Under the pieces are notes generated by a model, which worked only from the letters and a program-made list of their open reading frames with translations, was not told the origin of the DNA and made no database searches. A program made the translations under genes and the position numbers. From positions 186,001 to 250,000 of the forward strand of contig NZ_LRML01000002.1 of assembly GCF_001647285.1 (NCBI RefSeq): 64,000 nt of DNA, in the 5' to 3' direction. The stretch is from Rufibacter roseus. Lineage in GTDB: Bacteria > Bacteroidota > Bacteroidia > Cytophagales > Hymenobacteraceae. Numbering within the stretch: the stretch's first letter is position 1; each line of letters starts with the position of its first letter. Positions 54,624-62,799 of the stretch are shown here, one piece after another.

Positions 54624-54631
54624 CAAAGTTA
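54624..54631 (-). promoter_or_regulatory. -7 promoter box of dnaN
   Basis: TAACTTTG on the minus strand, 36 bp before the ATG. The -33 box is not clear. Confidence 0.45.
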
Positions 54632-54685
54632 GCCAAAAATGCATTTTTTCCTACCCCTAGCTATTGGTTTGTTTTCAACTATTCT

Positions 54686-54721
54686 GTTTTAGAGCTGAAT
54701 TTTCTAAAACAGGCCTAAAAC
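54686..54721. repeat. 36-bp palindromic element, copy 21
   Basis: gttttagagctg / caggcctaaaac. The right arm is a perfect consensus. It lies next to the terminator of the lipoprotein at 54813. Confidence 0.9.
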
Positions 54722-54725
54722 GCAA

Positions 54726-54769
54726 AAGCGTTGTGCGGCACCCTTTACAAATAGTGCCGCACAACGCTT
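54726..54769 (-). terminator. Terminator after the 54813 lipoprotein gene
   Basis: A perfect 16-bp GC-rich stem (54726-54741 with 54754-54769), 12-nt loop, then TTTT on the minus strand. Confidence 0.8.
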
Positions 54770-54812
54770 AATAAAGGGTTTTCTATGTTCCCTCTTTTCT
54801 AGGTATGAAGAT

Positions 54813-55553
54813 CTAATTCTTCTTAAGTTTTTTAAAAGAAGCTCTTTGGGTAGATGTTTCTACATCAATGGGATTCAAAAAATAGATAAAGTTTGGTTCT
54901 GCGCCAGCCACAAATGCTTTGCTGTTAAATAAAGTGGTTAATTCAAGAGCGTTACCAGTAGAATTTTTATCGGCGCTTACTACATGCATTTCATCAGACA
55001 AAGAAAACACGACAGCGGCATTTGTTTCTTTCAGCAATGCATTAAATTGTTCTTGACTCGTACCTTCCTCTAACGCCACAATGAATTCATTTGTAAGGCC
55101 AATCCATTGATAAGTGCCGGCATCTTGAGGTGTCGGGTTAAAGGCAGGGTTGGCAAACAAAACACTTTCATGCTTCTCCAATTCTTTCAAGGTTTTCCAG
55201 GCTTCAAAGCAGGTAGCATCAGAAATCAATTTGACTCTGGTAATTATGCCTGAATCCATGGTTACTTCTCCGTCTATCTCATTGGTAAACGGAAATAAGC
55301 GAATGATTTGCTGCCTTTCCTCCAGCGTTAAATTTGGTTTGAAGCCTACTAAAATAACGTCGCCACGGGCTGTGCCTAAATCAATGGTTTCGGCGTCTTT
55401 GGTAGTGTATGAGTGAGAGTCACAACTGGCAATGCGTGACTCATACGGAAGTACCATAGCCGTAACGGATGAATTATCCATACCACCTATCTGGCAGGAA
55501 GACAACAGCGGAACCAACAGGGCAGAATAGGAAAGGTACAATATTCGTTTCAT
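54813..55553 (-). CDS. Lipoprotein of unknown function
   Basis: 246 residues. Lipoprotein signal with lipobox LSSC (Cys about residue 20). The mature part is a mixed alpha/beta protein of some 220 residues with LTLEERQQIIRLFPFTNEIDG and SQEQFNALLKETNAAVVFSL segments; two similar alpha/beta halves (residues 70-130 and 170-240) may be an internal repeat resembling inhibitor I9/S8 pro-domains, but that is uncertain. No named family recognised. Confidence 0.7.
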   Translation of the reverse strand: MKRILYLSYSALLVPLLSSCQIGGMDNSSVTAMVLPYESRIASCDSHSYTTKDAETIDLGTARGDVILVGFKPNLTLEERQQIIRLFPFTNEIDGEVTMDSGIITRVKLISDATCFEAWKTLKELEKHESVLFANPAFNPTPQDAGTYQWIGLTNEFIVALEEGTSQEQFNALLKETNAAVVFSLSDEMHVVSADKNSTGNALELTTLFNSKAFVAGAEPNFIYFLNPIDVETSTQRASFKKLKKN

Positions 55554-55682
55554 AGTAAGCTAACATTTCAAAATTTACAATCCTCTCTTACGGGAATATT
55601 TAAAGGAAAGATTGTGTTTTTTCAAAATATTTTCTTACTTGCAGGTTTTACTTAAAATAAGAATATTAATATATAATACTCT

Positions 55683-57230
55683 TTATATTTTTCGCAAAAC
55701 TCTCCCACTCCTTTCAGGAGCGTATTTTCCTGCCTCTGCAGCTGCTTTTCCATTTATAAAAATGAAGTCAAAGCCTCTAGCTAACTGAAAAGGATTTTCA
55801 TAAGTGGCGGTGGTTTTCACTTCTTTTGGATCAAAAATTAATAAGTCCGCTTTCATAGCCACAGCAACTCTACCACGATCTGTTAAACCCAAAGTTTTTG
55901 CCGGGAGCCATGTCATCTTGTAAACTGCCTGCTCTAACGGTAGTAAATTCTTCTGCACCACATACTCTTCAATTATCTTAGAAAAAGAACCGTAGCCCCG
56001 AGGGTGCCGCATTTCAGGTCCGCCGTCTGAGGAAATCATGGTAGTAGAATCAATGATCAAACGAGATTGCAAGTCCTCATCCATCACAAAATAAGCTGCC
56101 GATGCCCTGCCTGGTTTTATGTCATCTATCAAGACATCTTCAAAGGGTTTGTTTTTCTCCTGCGCTAGCTGCGCCAGCGTTTTACCCGCGAACGGGGCGG
56201 TGCCAATAAGTGTGGCTTCGGGTCCGTTCCGTTTGTTTACCCGCTCCCGCAAATAGGTAGCTAACTCTTTTCGACGGGTTTTTACTACTTGCTCATAATT
56301 GTGAGGGGGCAGCGCCCAGTCCGGAAACAGAAGGCTTATTCCTGTAAAGCTGGCGGTGTACGGATATACATCGGCAGTCACCTTGACACCTTCTTTCCTT
56401 GCACGCTCCAGCAGCGCCAGTATCTCTTCTGCCCGCTGCTCACCACTTCCATAAACTACCTTTAAATGCGACACATGCACAGAACAGTGTTTGCCTTGCA
56501 AAAACAATTCTTTTATAGAAGCTTCCACTGCATTGTCATCTTCGTTCCGGATGTGGCTGGTAATTAATTTCCCCTTCTCCCCAACTACCTTAGCCAGATA
56601 CTCCAGTTCATAGGCGGGTGCATACAACCCGGGCAGATACTCTAATCCAGTGGAAAGACCTATAGCACCAGCCTCTAACTGCTCGCGCAGTAACTGCCCC
56701 ATGCGCTCCAGCTGTTGCTGAGAAGGCAACGAATCATATTGAATGCCAGAGGCTATTCTAATAGTGCCGTGCCCTACAAACAGCGCCACGTTCACATCTG
56801 GCTTATGATCCTCCACCTTTTGCATCCACTCCTGCAAGTTGTCCGGACTGGAGCCATCGTTACCTAACGTTACTGTGGTAGCCCCCATCGCCAAGAAATT
56901 CCTGAATCCGTTTTTGCCCCTTGGCTCACCGTGTGCGTGGGTGTCAATGAAACCGGGGCTTACAATTTTACCGGACGCGTTAATTATTTTTCTCACTTGT
57001 ACAAGCGCCGTGTCCACCTCGCCTACATATACAATGGAATCTCCAGCAACTAACACATCTGCCTTAAAGGCTGCTTTACCTGTACCATCTATTACCTGCC
57101 CGTTGAAGATAAGCAAATCAAATACTTTGCTAGGCTGCTGCCCCAGAAACTGTTGGAAGCTGGAGGATTTAGGGGTGCAGGCAAAAATAAAGAGGAGTGA
57201 AAACAGGAATAGAATGTATAGAAGTCGCAC
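55683..57230 (-). CDS. D-aminoacylase/N-acyl-D-amino-acid deacylase-like amidohydrolase
   Basis: 515 residues, a metal-dependent amidohydrolase. A lipoprotein signal (LLFIFAC) suggests export. Motifs in order: DLLIFNGQVIDGTGKAAFKADVLV, PGFIDTHAHGEP, GLSTGLEYLPGLYAPAYEL, TSHIRNEDDNAVEA, HVSHLKVVYG, DVYPYTASFTGI, and SSDGGPEMRHPRGYGSF, matching D-aminoacylases that release D-amino acids or split N-acyl derivatives. The substrate is not certain; a role in peptidoglycan-derived D-amino acid turnover is possible. Confidence 0.88.
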   Translation of the reverse strand: MRLLYILFLFSLLFIFACTPKSSSFQQFLGQQPSKVFDLLIFNGQVIDGTGKAAFKADVLVAGDSIVYVGEVDTALVQVRKIINASGKIVSPGFIDTHAHGEPRGKNGFRNFLAMGATTVTLGNDGSSPDNLQEWMQKVEDHKPDVNVALFVGHGTIRIASGIQYDSLPSQQQLERMGQLLREQLEAGAIGLSTGLEYLPGLYAPAYELEYLAKVVGEKGKLITSHIRNEDDNAVEASIKELFLQGKHCSVHVSHLKVVYGSGEQRAEEILALLERARKEGVKVTADVYPYTASFTGISLLFPDWALPPHNYEQVVKTRRKELATYLRERVNKRNGPEATLIGTAPFAGKTLAQLAQEKNKPFEDVLIDDIKPGRASAAYFVMDEDLQSRLIIDSTTMISSDGGPEMRHPRGYGSFSKIIEEYVVQKNLLPLEQAVYKMTWLPAKTLGLTDRGRVAVAMKADLLIFDPKEVKTTATYENPFQLARGFDFIFINGKAAAEAGKYAPERSGRVLRKI

Positions 57231-57338
57231 GGCAGAGGCTGTTGGTGAATGATTCGGAAAAATAGCAATTGGTAACGGTCAAAAAAAGTATGAACCATAA
57301 CACTTAAACCTTATCCTAATACTAAAGCGCTCACTCTT

Positions 57339-57373
57339 GTTTTAAGCCTCTTTTAGAAAAACAGCCTAAAAAC
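57339..57373. repeat. Palindromic element, copy 22 (35 bp)
   Basis: gttttaagcct / cagcctaaaaac arms. It ends one base before the stop codon of menE. Confidence 0.85.
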
Positions 57374-57374
57374 A

Positions 57375-58469
57375 CTACAGCAACGCCATGCCTCCACGCC
57401 GGTCAATTTTACCAGTGGCCGTTTCAGGTAAGCGGGGCAGGTAACCGAATTGCTTCGGTATTTCATATTTGCCCAAGGTCTCGCTGAGTTTGCCTTTCAG
57501 GTTTTCCTCTTCCAGATCGGTGAGTGGTTGTCCCTCCAGCACCGCAATCAGGCGCTCACCCAGCGCCTCATCGGGCAAGGCGGAAGCAAAACACCTGCGG
57601 TTCATTCCCATCTCCCTCAGCGCCTGCTCCAATGTCCGCTCTACTTTTTCTAACTGTATTTTCACTCCGCCGGAGTTGATGGTATAATCTGCGCGGCCCA
57701 ACCACCGGAATGTCTGCGCATCCAGCAGTTCAACTTTATCATTGGTTACCAGTGTTTCATGATTTGTGACGTCAGCGGAAATGGTAAGGCAGCCGCGCTC
57801 ATCCTGCCCCAGTGTCACTCCTTCGGACGCACGGTAGAAATCAGTTTTTTCAGGTCCGTTTAGCCGCCTCACTGCCACATGTGAAACGGTTTCGGTCATA
57901 CCGTAGCTTTGGTACACGGGCACCTGCAACTGCTGCACCAGCTCTTCCTGGTATTTTGACAAGGGAGCACCACCTAACAATAGCGCTTTCATCTTGTTCA
58001 GGATACTGACCTTCTCCGGGGTCTGTTCCAGTACAGTCTGTAGCTGAAGCGGCACCATGGCAGCAAAAGCGAACGCAGCATCTGCTTCCACTCCAGCCAA
58101 TGGATTCCCTGCGGGTTCAACAATAGTCATGTGAAGTTGTCCCACGAACCCACGCACCAGCATCATCATACCGGCAATGTATTCCGTGTTCAGGCAAACC
58201 AATACCTTGTCCCCGGAAAGTAAGTCAAAAATCTGCAGGGTTCTTTTAGCGCTGGCTTCCATGGCCTCCCTTTTCAGCGCGAGCAGTTTTGGGGTTCCGG
58301 TGCTGCCCGATGTCTGCACCGGAAACTCCTGCACCCCCAGAAGCCAATTCTTGCAGAACTCTAACGTCTTAGCTTCATACCCATTGATGGGAATACTCTC
58401 GCGGAACGAGTAGTGCTGAATTTCATCTAGAAAGAATTTCTTACCGTTGAGTAGCAGATGGTCAGGCAT
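57375..58469 (-). CDS. menE: o-Succinylbenzoate--CoA ligase (MenE-like)
   Basis: 364 residues, a short AMP-forming acyl-CoA ligase as seen in Bacteroidetes. P-loop SGSTGTPK at residues 54-61, YQSYGMTETVSHVAVR, LGRADYTINSGGVKIQLEKVE, and the C-terminal TATGKIDRRG Lys motif. It activates o-succinylbenzoate as its CoA ester in menaquinone synthesis. Its place after menB supports this against a general ligase. The gene upstream (menB) is separated by a terminator, so menE may have its own promoter. Confidence 0.88.
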   Translation of the reverse strand: MPDHLLLNGKKFFLDEIQHYSFRESIPINGYEAKTLEFCKNWLLGVQEFPVQTSGSTGTPKLLALKREAMEASAKRTLQIFDLLSGDKVLVCLNTEYIAGMMMLVRGFVGQLHMTIVEPAGNPLAGVEADAAFAFAAMVPLQLQTVLEQTPEKVSILNKMKALLLGGAPLSKYQEELVQQLQVPVYQSYGMTETVSHVAVRRLNGPEKTDFYRASEGVTLGQDERGCLTISADVTNHETLVTNDKVELLDAQTFRWLGRADYTINSGGVKIQLEKVERTLEQALREMGMNRRCFASALPDEALGERLIAVLEGQPLTDLEEENLKGKLSETLGKYEIPKQFGYLPRLPETATGKIDRRGGMALL

Positions 58470-58486
58470 GGACGTAGTGTTTTAGC

Positions 58487-58640
58487 ATTGGACGTAAGAC
58501 ACAAGACATAAGATTCAAGACTTAGAAATAATCATAAAGTTGATCTTATATGAAGCAAAAGAGCAGCTTGAAAAAAGCTGCTCTTTATTATTTCTATAGA
58601 AATTTTTGTCTCACGTCCTGTGTCTTGAATCTAGTGTCTA
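58487..58640. repeat. Heptanucleotide-patterned inverted repeat around a terminator
   Basis: The left arm (about 58490-58525) is built of 7-base words (aagacac aagacat aagattc aagactt). The right arm (58606-58640) is the inverse (agacact agattca agacaca). Between them lies the menB terminator (58558-58586). It fills the menE-menB gap. Confidence 0.75.
58558..58586 (-). terminator. Terminator after menB
   Basis: A 12-bp stem (58558-58569 with 58575-58586) with a 5-nt loop; TTTT follows on the minus strand. Confidence 0.75.
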
Positions 58641-59465
58641 TCAAGGAAACTTAGGATACTTAGAGAAATCTGGCTTGCGCTTTTCCAGGAAAGCATTCTT
58701 CCCTTCTTTAGCTTCGTCTGACAGGTAGTAGAGCAAGGTAGCGTCACCGGCTAACTGTTGCACTCCGGCTTGACCGTCTAGTTCGGCGTTGAAAGAGGCT
58801 TTTAGCATGCGTAGGGCCAAGGGGCTCTTTTCTAAAATTTTCTGGCACCACTCTACCGTAGTTTCCTCCAACTGCTCCAGCGGCACCACTTTGTTCACCA
58901 AACCCATGTCTAAAGCTTCCTGGGCATTGTATTGGTCACAGAGGTACCAGATTTCGCGGGCTTTCTTTTGGCCAACAATGCGGGCAAGGTATGACGCCCC
59001 GAAACCACCATCAAAAGAACCTACTTTTGGACCAGTCTGGCCGAAGCGGGCGTTTTCAGCAGCAATACTCAAATCGCACACCACGTGAAGCACGTGACCA
59101 CCACCAATGGCCCAACCAGCTACCATGGCTATTACAGGCTTCGGAATCCGGCGAATCTGCATTTGCAGGTCCAGCACGTTCAGGCGCGGAACGGTGTCTT
59201 CGCCAATGTAACCGCCGTGGCCGCGTACACTTTGGTCACCGCCTGAACAGAAAGCTTTTCCGCCTTCGCCTGTGAAAATAATAACGCCAATGTCTGAATT
59301 ATCGCGGCAGATGTTCATGGCATCAATCATTTCAGACACGGTAAGTGGCGTAAACGCATTGTGCACCTGCGGACGGTTAATGCTGATCTTGGCTATGCCG
59401 TTGTAGAACTGAAAAAGTATCTCCTTATATTCTTTTAGAGTACTCCAGTTGTATTTGCTTTCCAT
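58641..59465 (-). CDS. menB: 1,4-Dihydroxy-2-naphthoyl-CoA synthase
   Basis: 274 residues from the ATG at 59465. A longer frame runs upstream to 59636 but passes a -7 box (59560-59567), so the downstream start is preferred. Crotonase fold: [55 protein letters not shown], and [22 protein letters not shown]. It closes the second ring of DHNA-CoA from OSB-CoA in menaquinone synthesis, with the conserved GGDQ oxyanion region. It follows menE in transcriptional order from menI. Confidence 0.95.
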   Translation of the reverse strand: MESKYNWSTLKEYKEILFQFYNGIAKISINRPQVHNAFTPLTVSEMIDAMNICRDNSDIGVIIFTGEGGKAFCSGGDQSVRGHGGYIGEDTVPRLNVLDLQMQIRRIPKPVIAMVAGWAIGGGHVLHVVCDLSIAAENARFGQTGPKVGSFDGGFGASYLARIVGQKKAREIWYLCDQYNAQEALDMGLVNKVVPLEQLEETTVEWCQKILEKSPLALRMLKASFNAELDGQAGVQQLAGDATLLYYLSDEAKEGKNAFLEKRKPDFSKYPKFP

Positions 59466-59559
59466 AGTGGGTAAATTAGGTAAAACGTATTCTTCAGTAT
59501 CTGAAGAACTGGCAGAAGTCTGAATTGTAAACGTAAAGCCCTGCCTCAAAGATTTGCTG

Positions 59560-59567
59560 CAAAGGTA
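59560..59567 (-). promoter_or_regulatory. -7 promoter box of menB
   Basis: TACCTTTG on the minus strand, about 95 bp before the ATG at 59465. It argues that menB is also transcribed separately from menD. Confidence 0.45.
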
Positions 59568-59603
59568 TTCAGGCTTGGTTAAAATTAAAATTCCGAAACC
59601 TTT

Positions 59604-59790
59604 ATGGCGCAAGCGTCCGCTGGTGTCCGTGAGCAATCATGATAAATTACTTGGTGCTTTCGCTTTTAACTCTGCCGTTGTTGCGTGCTTTCACCAACAA
59701 CCAAAACTGCAGCGGGTAGCACAAGTGCACGCACAAGGGATTGCACCTACATCTGGAATATACGCGGACACATGCGGACGCTTGCGCCAT
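59604..59790. mobile_element. MITE-like element with 27-bp terminal inverted repeats
   Basis: The left repeat 59604-59630 and right repeat 59764-59790 are inverted copies matching at 24 of 27 positions (atggcgcaagcgtccgc and its inverse). The 133-bp interior carries no transposase. No clear target-site duplication is seen. An ORF reading through both ends (59554-59811) looks spurious. Confidence 0.55.
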
Positions 59791-59821
59791 GATATACCAA
59801 CTGAAGCTTAAGGCCTCACCT

Positions 59822-59857
59822 GTTTTAGGCCTACTTTCACAAAAACTGGCCTAAAAC
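59822..59857. repeat. 36-bp palindromic element, copy 23
   Basis: gttttaggccta / tggcctaaaac arms. It starts 5 bp beyond the menD stop codon. Confidence 0.9.
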
Positions 59858-59862
59858 AGCAT

Positions 59863-61572
59863 CTACAGTTTTATTTCCTGCACTGCTTTCCGGTACTGGT
59901 CAAAGATGGCGTAATTCTCCGGGCTACTAGTTTCAACCTCTAACAACTGCGGACCGGCAGATACGTCAAAGAAAGTATTTAAAGCTTCAGCCAAACCTGC
60001 TGCATCAGTTACTTTCAAATAGTTCAAGCCCATGTCCTCTGCTGTTTTCTGCGCCGTCTGACGCTGCTCCGTTTCGAAGAAGGGCCTAAGTTCCGGCTGG
60101 TTTCTGGGGCCTTCAATCATTCTGAAGATGCCGCCGCCGTGGTTGTTCAATACCACAACGCGGAAGTTCTGGGGCAGGTAATTGTGCCAGAGCGCGTTTC
60201 GGTCGTACAGAAATGCCATGTCACCGGTGAGCAGAGTCACCAGATTATCAGTGCTGAGAGCGGCACCAACGGCTGTGCTGGTGCTGCCGTCAATACCGCT
60301 GGTGCCACGGTTAGCGAATACCTCCACGTTTTCTTTATCGGCTACGCCGATGAGGTTGGCATAGCGCACACTCATGCTGTTGGCCAGGTGCAGGAGGCTG
60401 TTGTCCGGCAAATTACGGAGCACTGTATGACAAGCTTGAAACTCTGAAAATGGGCTGTTTTTCTGAAATTGCTCTAAAATTGACTTCCCCTTAAAATTCA
60501 AAGAATGCCAACTCTGCGTAAATGCTGGTTTCACCTGAGGACTTGTTTCTCCTTGATTAAGCTTCAAAAAGAAATCTTTGGGCTCAGTTCTGATGATGCG
60601 GGTAAGGAACTGAAAAGTGTCGGCCACGAACCCAGCGGGCTGCACGTGCCAGTGCTGGAGCCCCTGCTGCTTTCGAAGGAACAGTTTCATGTTTTTTGAT
60701 ATCAATGACTGATGAAACGTGATGAGCAAATCTGGTTGAAGAGCAGCCTCTGCGTGCAGATGTTTGGCACCTAAAAAAACATCATGGTAATTGATTGTCT
60801 CGCCCTCTATCTGCAGGTTACTGATAACATCGGTCACAAACACTGCCCCCGAAGCACGGCAAAACAATTGCACTGCTTCATAAGTGTTCGGGCACTTCTG
60901 CCCCTGACCTGCTACCACTAAGATTCTAGAGAATTTTGATAATTCCGCCCTAAGATTCTGCCATGCTTCTTCTGGCAATCCGTAGGCAGAAGGCATTTCT
61001 TCAATGACTCTTACCTTATCGTTAAACTTTATTTCCTCGTCGGGCTCTGGGTAAAAAGGCTCCCGCAGCGGGATGTTCAGGTGGACTGGTCCCTGCGGAA
61101 AAGCAAGCGCCTCGTTCAATGCTTCGTTCACCAAGCGGTTGGCGTGCCACTGGGCATCCGGGTGTGTCGTATCTACCGGAAAATCTAGGCTGCTTTTGAC
61201 GTGCTTCCCGTAAATGTGGCTCTGCCGAATGGTTTGTCCGTCAAGCTGGTCAATCCACTCGGGCGGGCGGTCAGCAGTTAGTACCAGCAGCGGAATGTTC
61301 TGGTAAAAAGCCTCGGCCACAGCGGGGGCATAATTATAGGCGGCGGTGCCGGAAGTACACACCAACACCACTGGCCGTCTTGTTTGCTGAGCTAGGCCCA
61401 ACCCAATAAAGGCCGCGCTCCGTTCATCGGGCACGGTGCGCACCCTCAGTTTCGGGTGCCGCGCAAACGCAATGGTTAAGGGCGCGCAGCGGGAGCCCGG
61501 TGAAAGCACCACATCTTGCACGCCTTTGCGGGCGCAGATTTCCACCAAGTCAACTATAGGTTGTAAAATCAT
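59863..61572 (-). CDS. menD: 2-Succinyl-5-enolpyruvyl-6-hydroxy-3-cyclohexene-1-carboxylate synthase
   Basis: 569 residues, thiamine diphosphate-dependent. The N-terminal half has VLSPGSRCAPLTIAFARHPKLRVRTVPDERSAAFIG and TSGTAAYNYAPAVAEAFYQNIPLL with LDGQTIRQSHIYGKHVKSS. The C-terminal half carries the ThDP/metal site: VFANRGTSGIDGSTSTAVGAAL, LTGDMAFLYDRNALW and NNHGGGIF. It joins isochorismate and 2-oxoglutarate. It overlaps menF by 4 bp (ATGA-type), so the two are coupled. Confidence 0.97.
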   Translation of the reverse strand: MILQPIVDLVEICARKGVQDVVLSPGSRCAPLTIAFARHPKLRVRTVPDERSAAFIGLGLAQQTRRPVVLVCTSGTAAYNYAPAVAEAFYQNIPLLVLTADRPPEWIDQLDGQTIRQSHIYGKHVKSSLDFPVDTTHPDAQWHANRLVNEALNEALAFPQGPVHLNIPLREPFYPEPDEEIKFNDKVRVIEEMPSAYGLPEEAWQNLRAELSKFSRILVVAGQGQKCPNTYEAVQLFCRASGAVFVTDVISNLQIEGETINYHDVFLGAKHLHAEAALQPDLLITFHQSLISKNMKLFLRKQQGLQHWHVQPAGFVADTFQFLTRIIRTEPKDFFLKLNQGETSPQVKPAFTQSWHSLNFKGKSILEQFQKNSPFSEFQACHTVLRNLPDNSLLHLANSMSVRYANLIGVADKENVEVFANRGTSGIDGSTSTAVGAALSTDNLVTLLTGDMAFLYDRNALWHNYLPQNFRVVVLNNHGGGIFRMIEGPRNQPELRPFFETEQRQTAQKTAEDMGLNYLKVTDAAGLAEALNTFFDVSAGPQLLEVETSSPENYAIFDQYRKAVQEIKL

Positions 61573-62792
61573 GATTCAGACGCTTGAAACAGCCGCAGCA
61601 CGGTCTGCATTTTCAGTTCAGTTTCCTGCCACTCTCTGGCGGGTATGGAATCAGCGGTCATACCAGCACCGGCATAGGCCGTAACGGTGTCTTTGCCTAA
61701 CTCTACGCAACGCAAATTTACATACAGACTTGTCTCCTGCCCCAGCTGCACCGGCCCTAAATAGCCACTGTAATAGCGGCGGTCGTGCGGTTCCAGCTCC
61801 TTTATCATTTTTAACGCTGATGCTTTAGGCATTCCTCCCACCGCTGAAGTTGGGTGTAACAACTCCAACATTTGGGTACCTAAGTGAGGAAACCCTACTT
61901 CTTCCATGGCAGCGCTATAATCTGTTTTAAGGTGCAGCAGGTTTCCGGCAGCTACAGTTCTCGGGCCTACTTCAACGTAGTCACGTAGCCTGATGTGCTT
62001 AAAACAGCTGATGATGTAACGCTGCACCAGCGCCTGCTCCTCTATTTCTTTCTGCCGCCAAATGGCATCGGCAGAAGTCAAGCCCTCCGTCAGAGGTTGT
62101 GTACCAGCCAATGCCACCGTTCTGAATACTTTGTGCTTGTCTATCTGCACCAGCAGCTCAGGGGTAGCTCCCAACCAAGTTCCCAACCCAGGCACCGCCA
62201 CCAAAGAAACAAAGGCAGTGGGGTACAGTTGCGTTAGTTGGGTAAAAGTGTTCAGCAGGTTAAAGCCTTCATAAAGAGGCAACGTCTTCGTACGGGACAG
62301 CACCACTTTCTCTAGGCAACCCGCCTGCATGGCCTCCACAGCGTTGGCTACACTTTTTTCAAAAGCATCGCGGGCAAGAAATTTAGCTGTTCCGTCAGGG
62401 TGGGTTGGCCAAGTCAGGTCTGATGGCTGTTTTTGGGCTGTTTTTTTAAAAACTGCCCAAAAACGCTCAGGCAGCTCCTGCTCTCCGGTTTCTAAACTTT
62501 CTTTTATTTTGCTGCAGAAATACAAAACGGCAGGCAAAAACACTTTTGGCGCAGCCTCAGAAAGCTGGAACGGACAAAAAGCAAAACCTTTCTGGCCGCC
62601 TTCTAACTGCGGCAACTCATTTTGGCGCTCACCCGAAACCAGAACCTGTATGTCTTGAGAATTAGGTAATCGCCAAAGCGCCGCTGGTAACTCAGCCTGT
62701 AAAGCAGCAGTGAATAAATGGTAAGCAATTTCTTCTGGAGAGGCATCAACTGAAGAAATCAGATTTTGAATGTGTGAGGTTGTATGGGGCAT
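61569..62792 (-). CDS. menF: Isochorismate synthase (MenF/EntC type)
   Basis: 407 residues of the chorismate-binding family. Core motifs: VVLSRTKTLPLYEGF, WLGATPELLVQ, FRTVALAGTQP, EEQALVQRYIISCF, LHPTSAVGGMPKASAL, YYSGYLGPVQLG and GAGMTADSIPAREWQETELK. It converts chorismate to isochorismate, committing it to menaquinone (or a siderophore); adjacency to menD favours menaquinone. Residues about 110-122 (FWAVFKKTAQK) are encoded by an in-frame copy of the 36-bp palindromic element. The stop overlaps the menD start by 4 bp. Confidence 0.93.
   Translation of the reverse strand: MPHTTSHIQNLISSVDASPEEIAYHLFTAALQAELPAALWRLPNSQDIQVLVSGERQNELPQLEGGQKGFAFCPFQLSEAAPKVFLPAVLYFCSKIKESLETGEQELPERFWAVFKKTAQKQPSDLTWPTHPDGTAKFLARDAFEKSVANAVEAMQAGCLEKVVLSRTKTLPLYEGFNLLNTFTQLTQLYPTAFVSLVAVPGLGTWLGATPELLVQIDKHKVFRTVALAGTQPLTEGLTSADAIWRQKEIEEQALVQRYIISCFKHIRLRDYVEVGPRTVAAGNLLHLKTDYSAAMEEVGFPHLGTQMLELLHPTSAVGGMPKASALKMIKELEPHDRRYYSGYLGPVQLGQETSLYVNLRCVELGKDTVTAYAGAGMTADSIPAREWQETELKMQTVLRLFQASES
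62429..62464. repeat. 36-bp palindromic element, copy 24, inside menF
   Basis: gtttttgggctg / ctgcccaaaaac arms inside the menF coding sequence, length 36 = 12 codons, so no frameshift. It encodes FWAVFKKTAQK. Confidence 0.8.
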
Positions 62793-62799
62793 GAAATAA

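Larger units (their letters stand above)
59466..59862. other. 397-bp gap with menB promoter and a MITE-like element
   Basis: It lies between menD (ends at 59863) and menB, both on the minus strand. It contains the -7 box of menB, an inverted-repeat element (59604-59790) and one copy of the 36-bp palindrome (59822-59857). Confidence 0.6.

Noticed and set aside
59466-59636. N-terminal extension of menB
   Set aside because: It would lie upstream of the -7 box and adds 57 residues with no similarity to MenB.
59554-59811. 85-codon ORF spanning the MITE-like element
   Set aside because: It reads straight through both inverted repeats, has no domain or signal, and no promoter or ribosome site. Probably an accident of the GC-rich ends.
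60446-60481. Possible further copy of the 36-bp palindrome inside menD
   Set aside because: The centre and one arm resemble the element, but the other arm (gaaaatgggctg) has A where the family has T, and it lacks good self-complementarity. Too weak to count.
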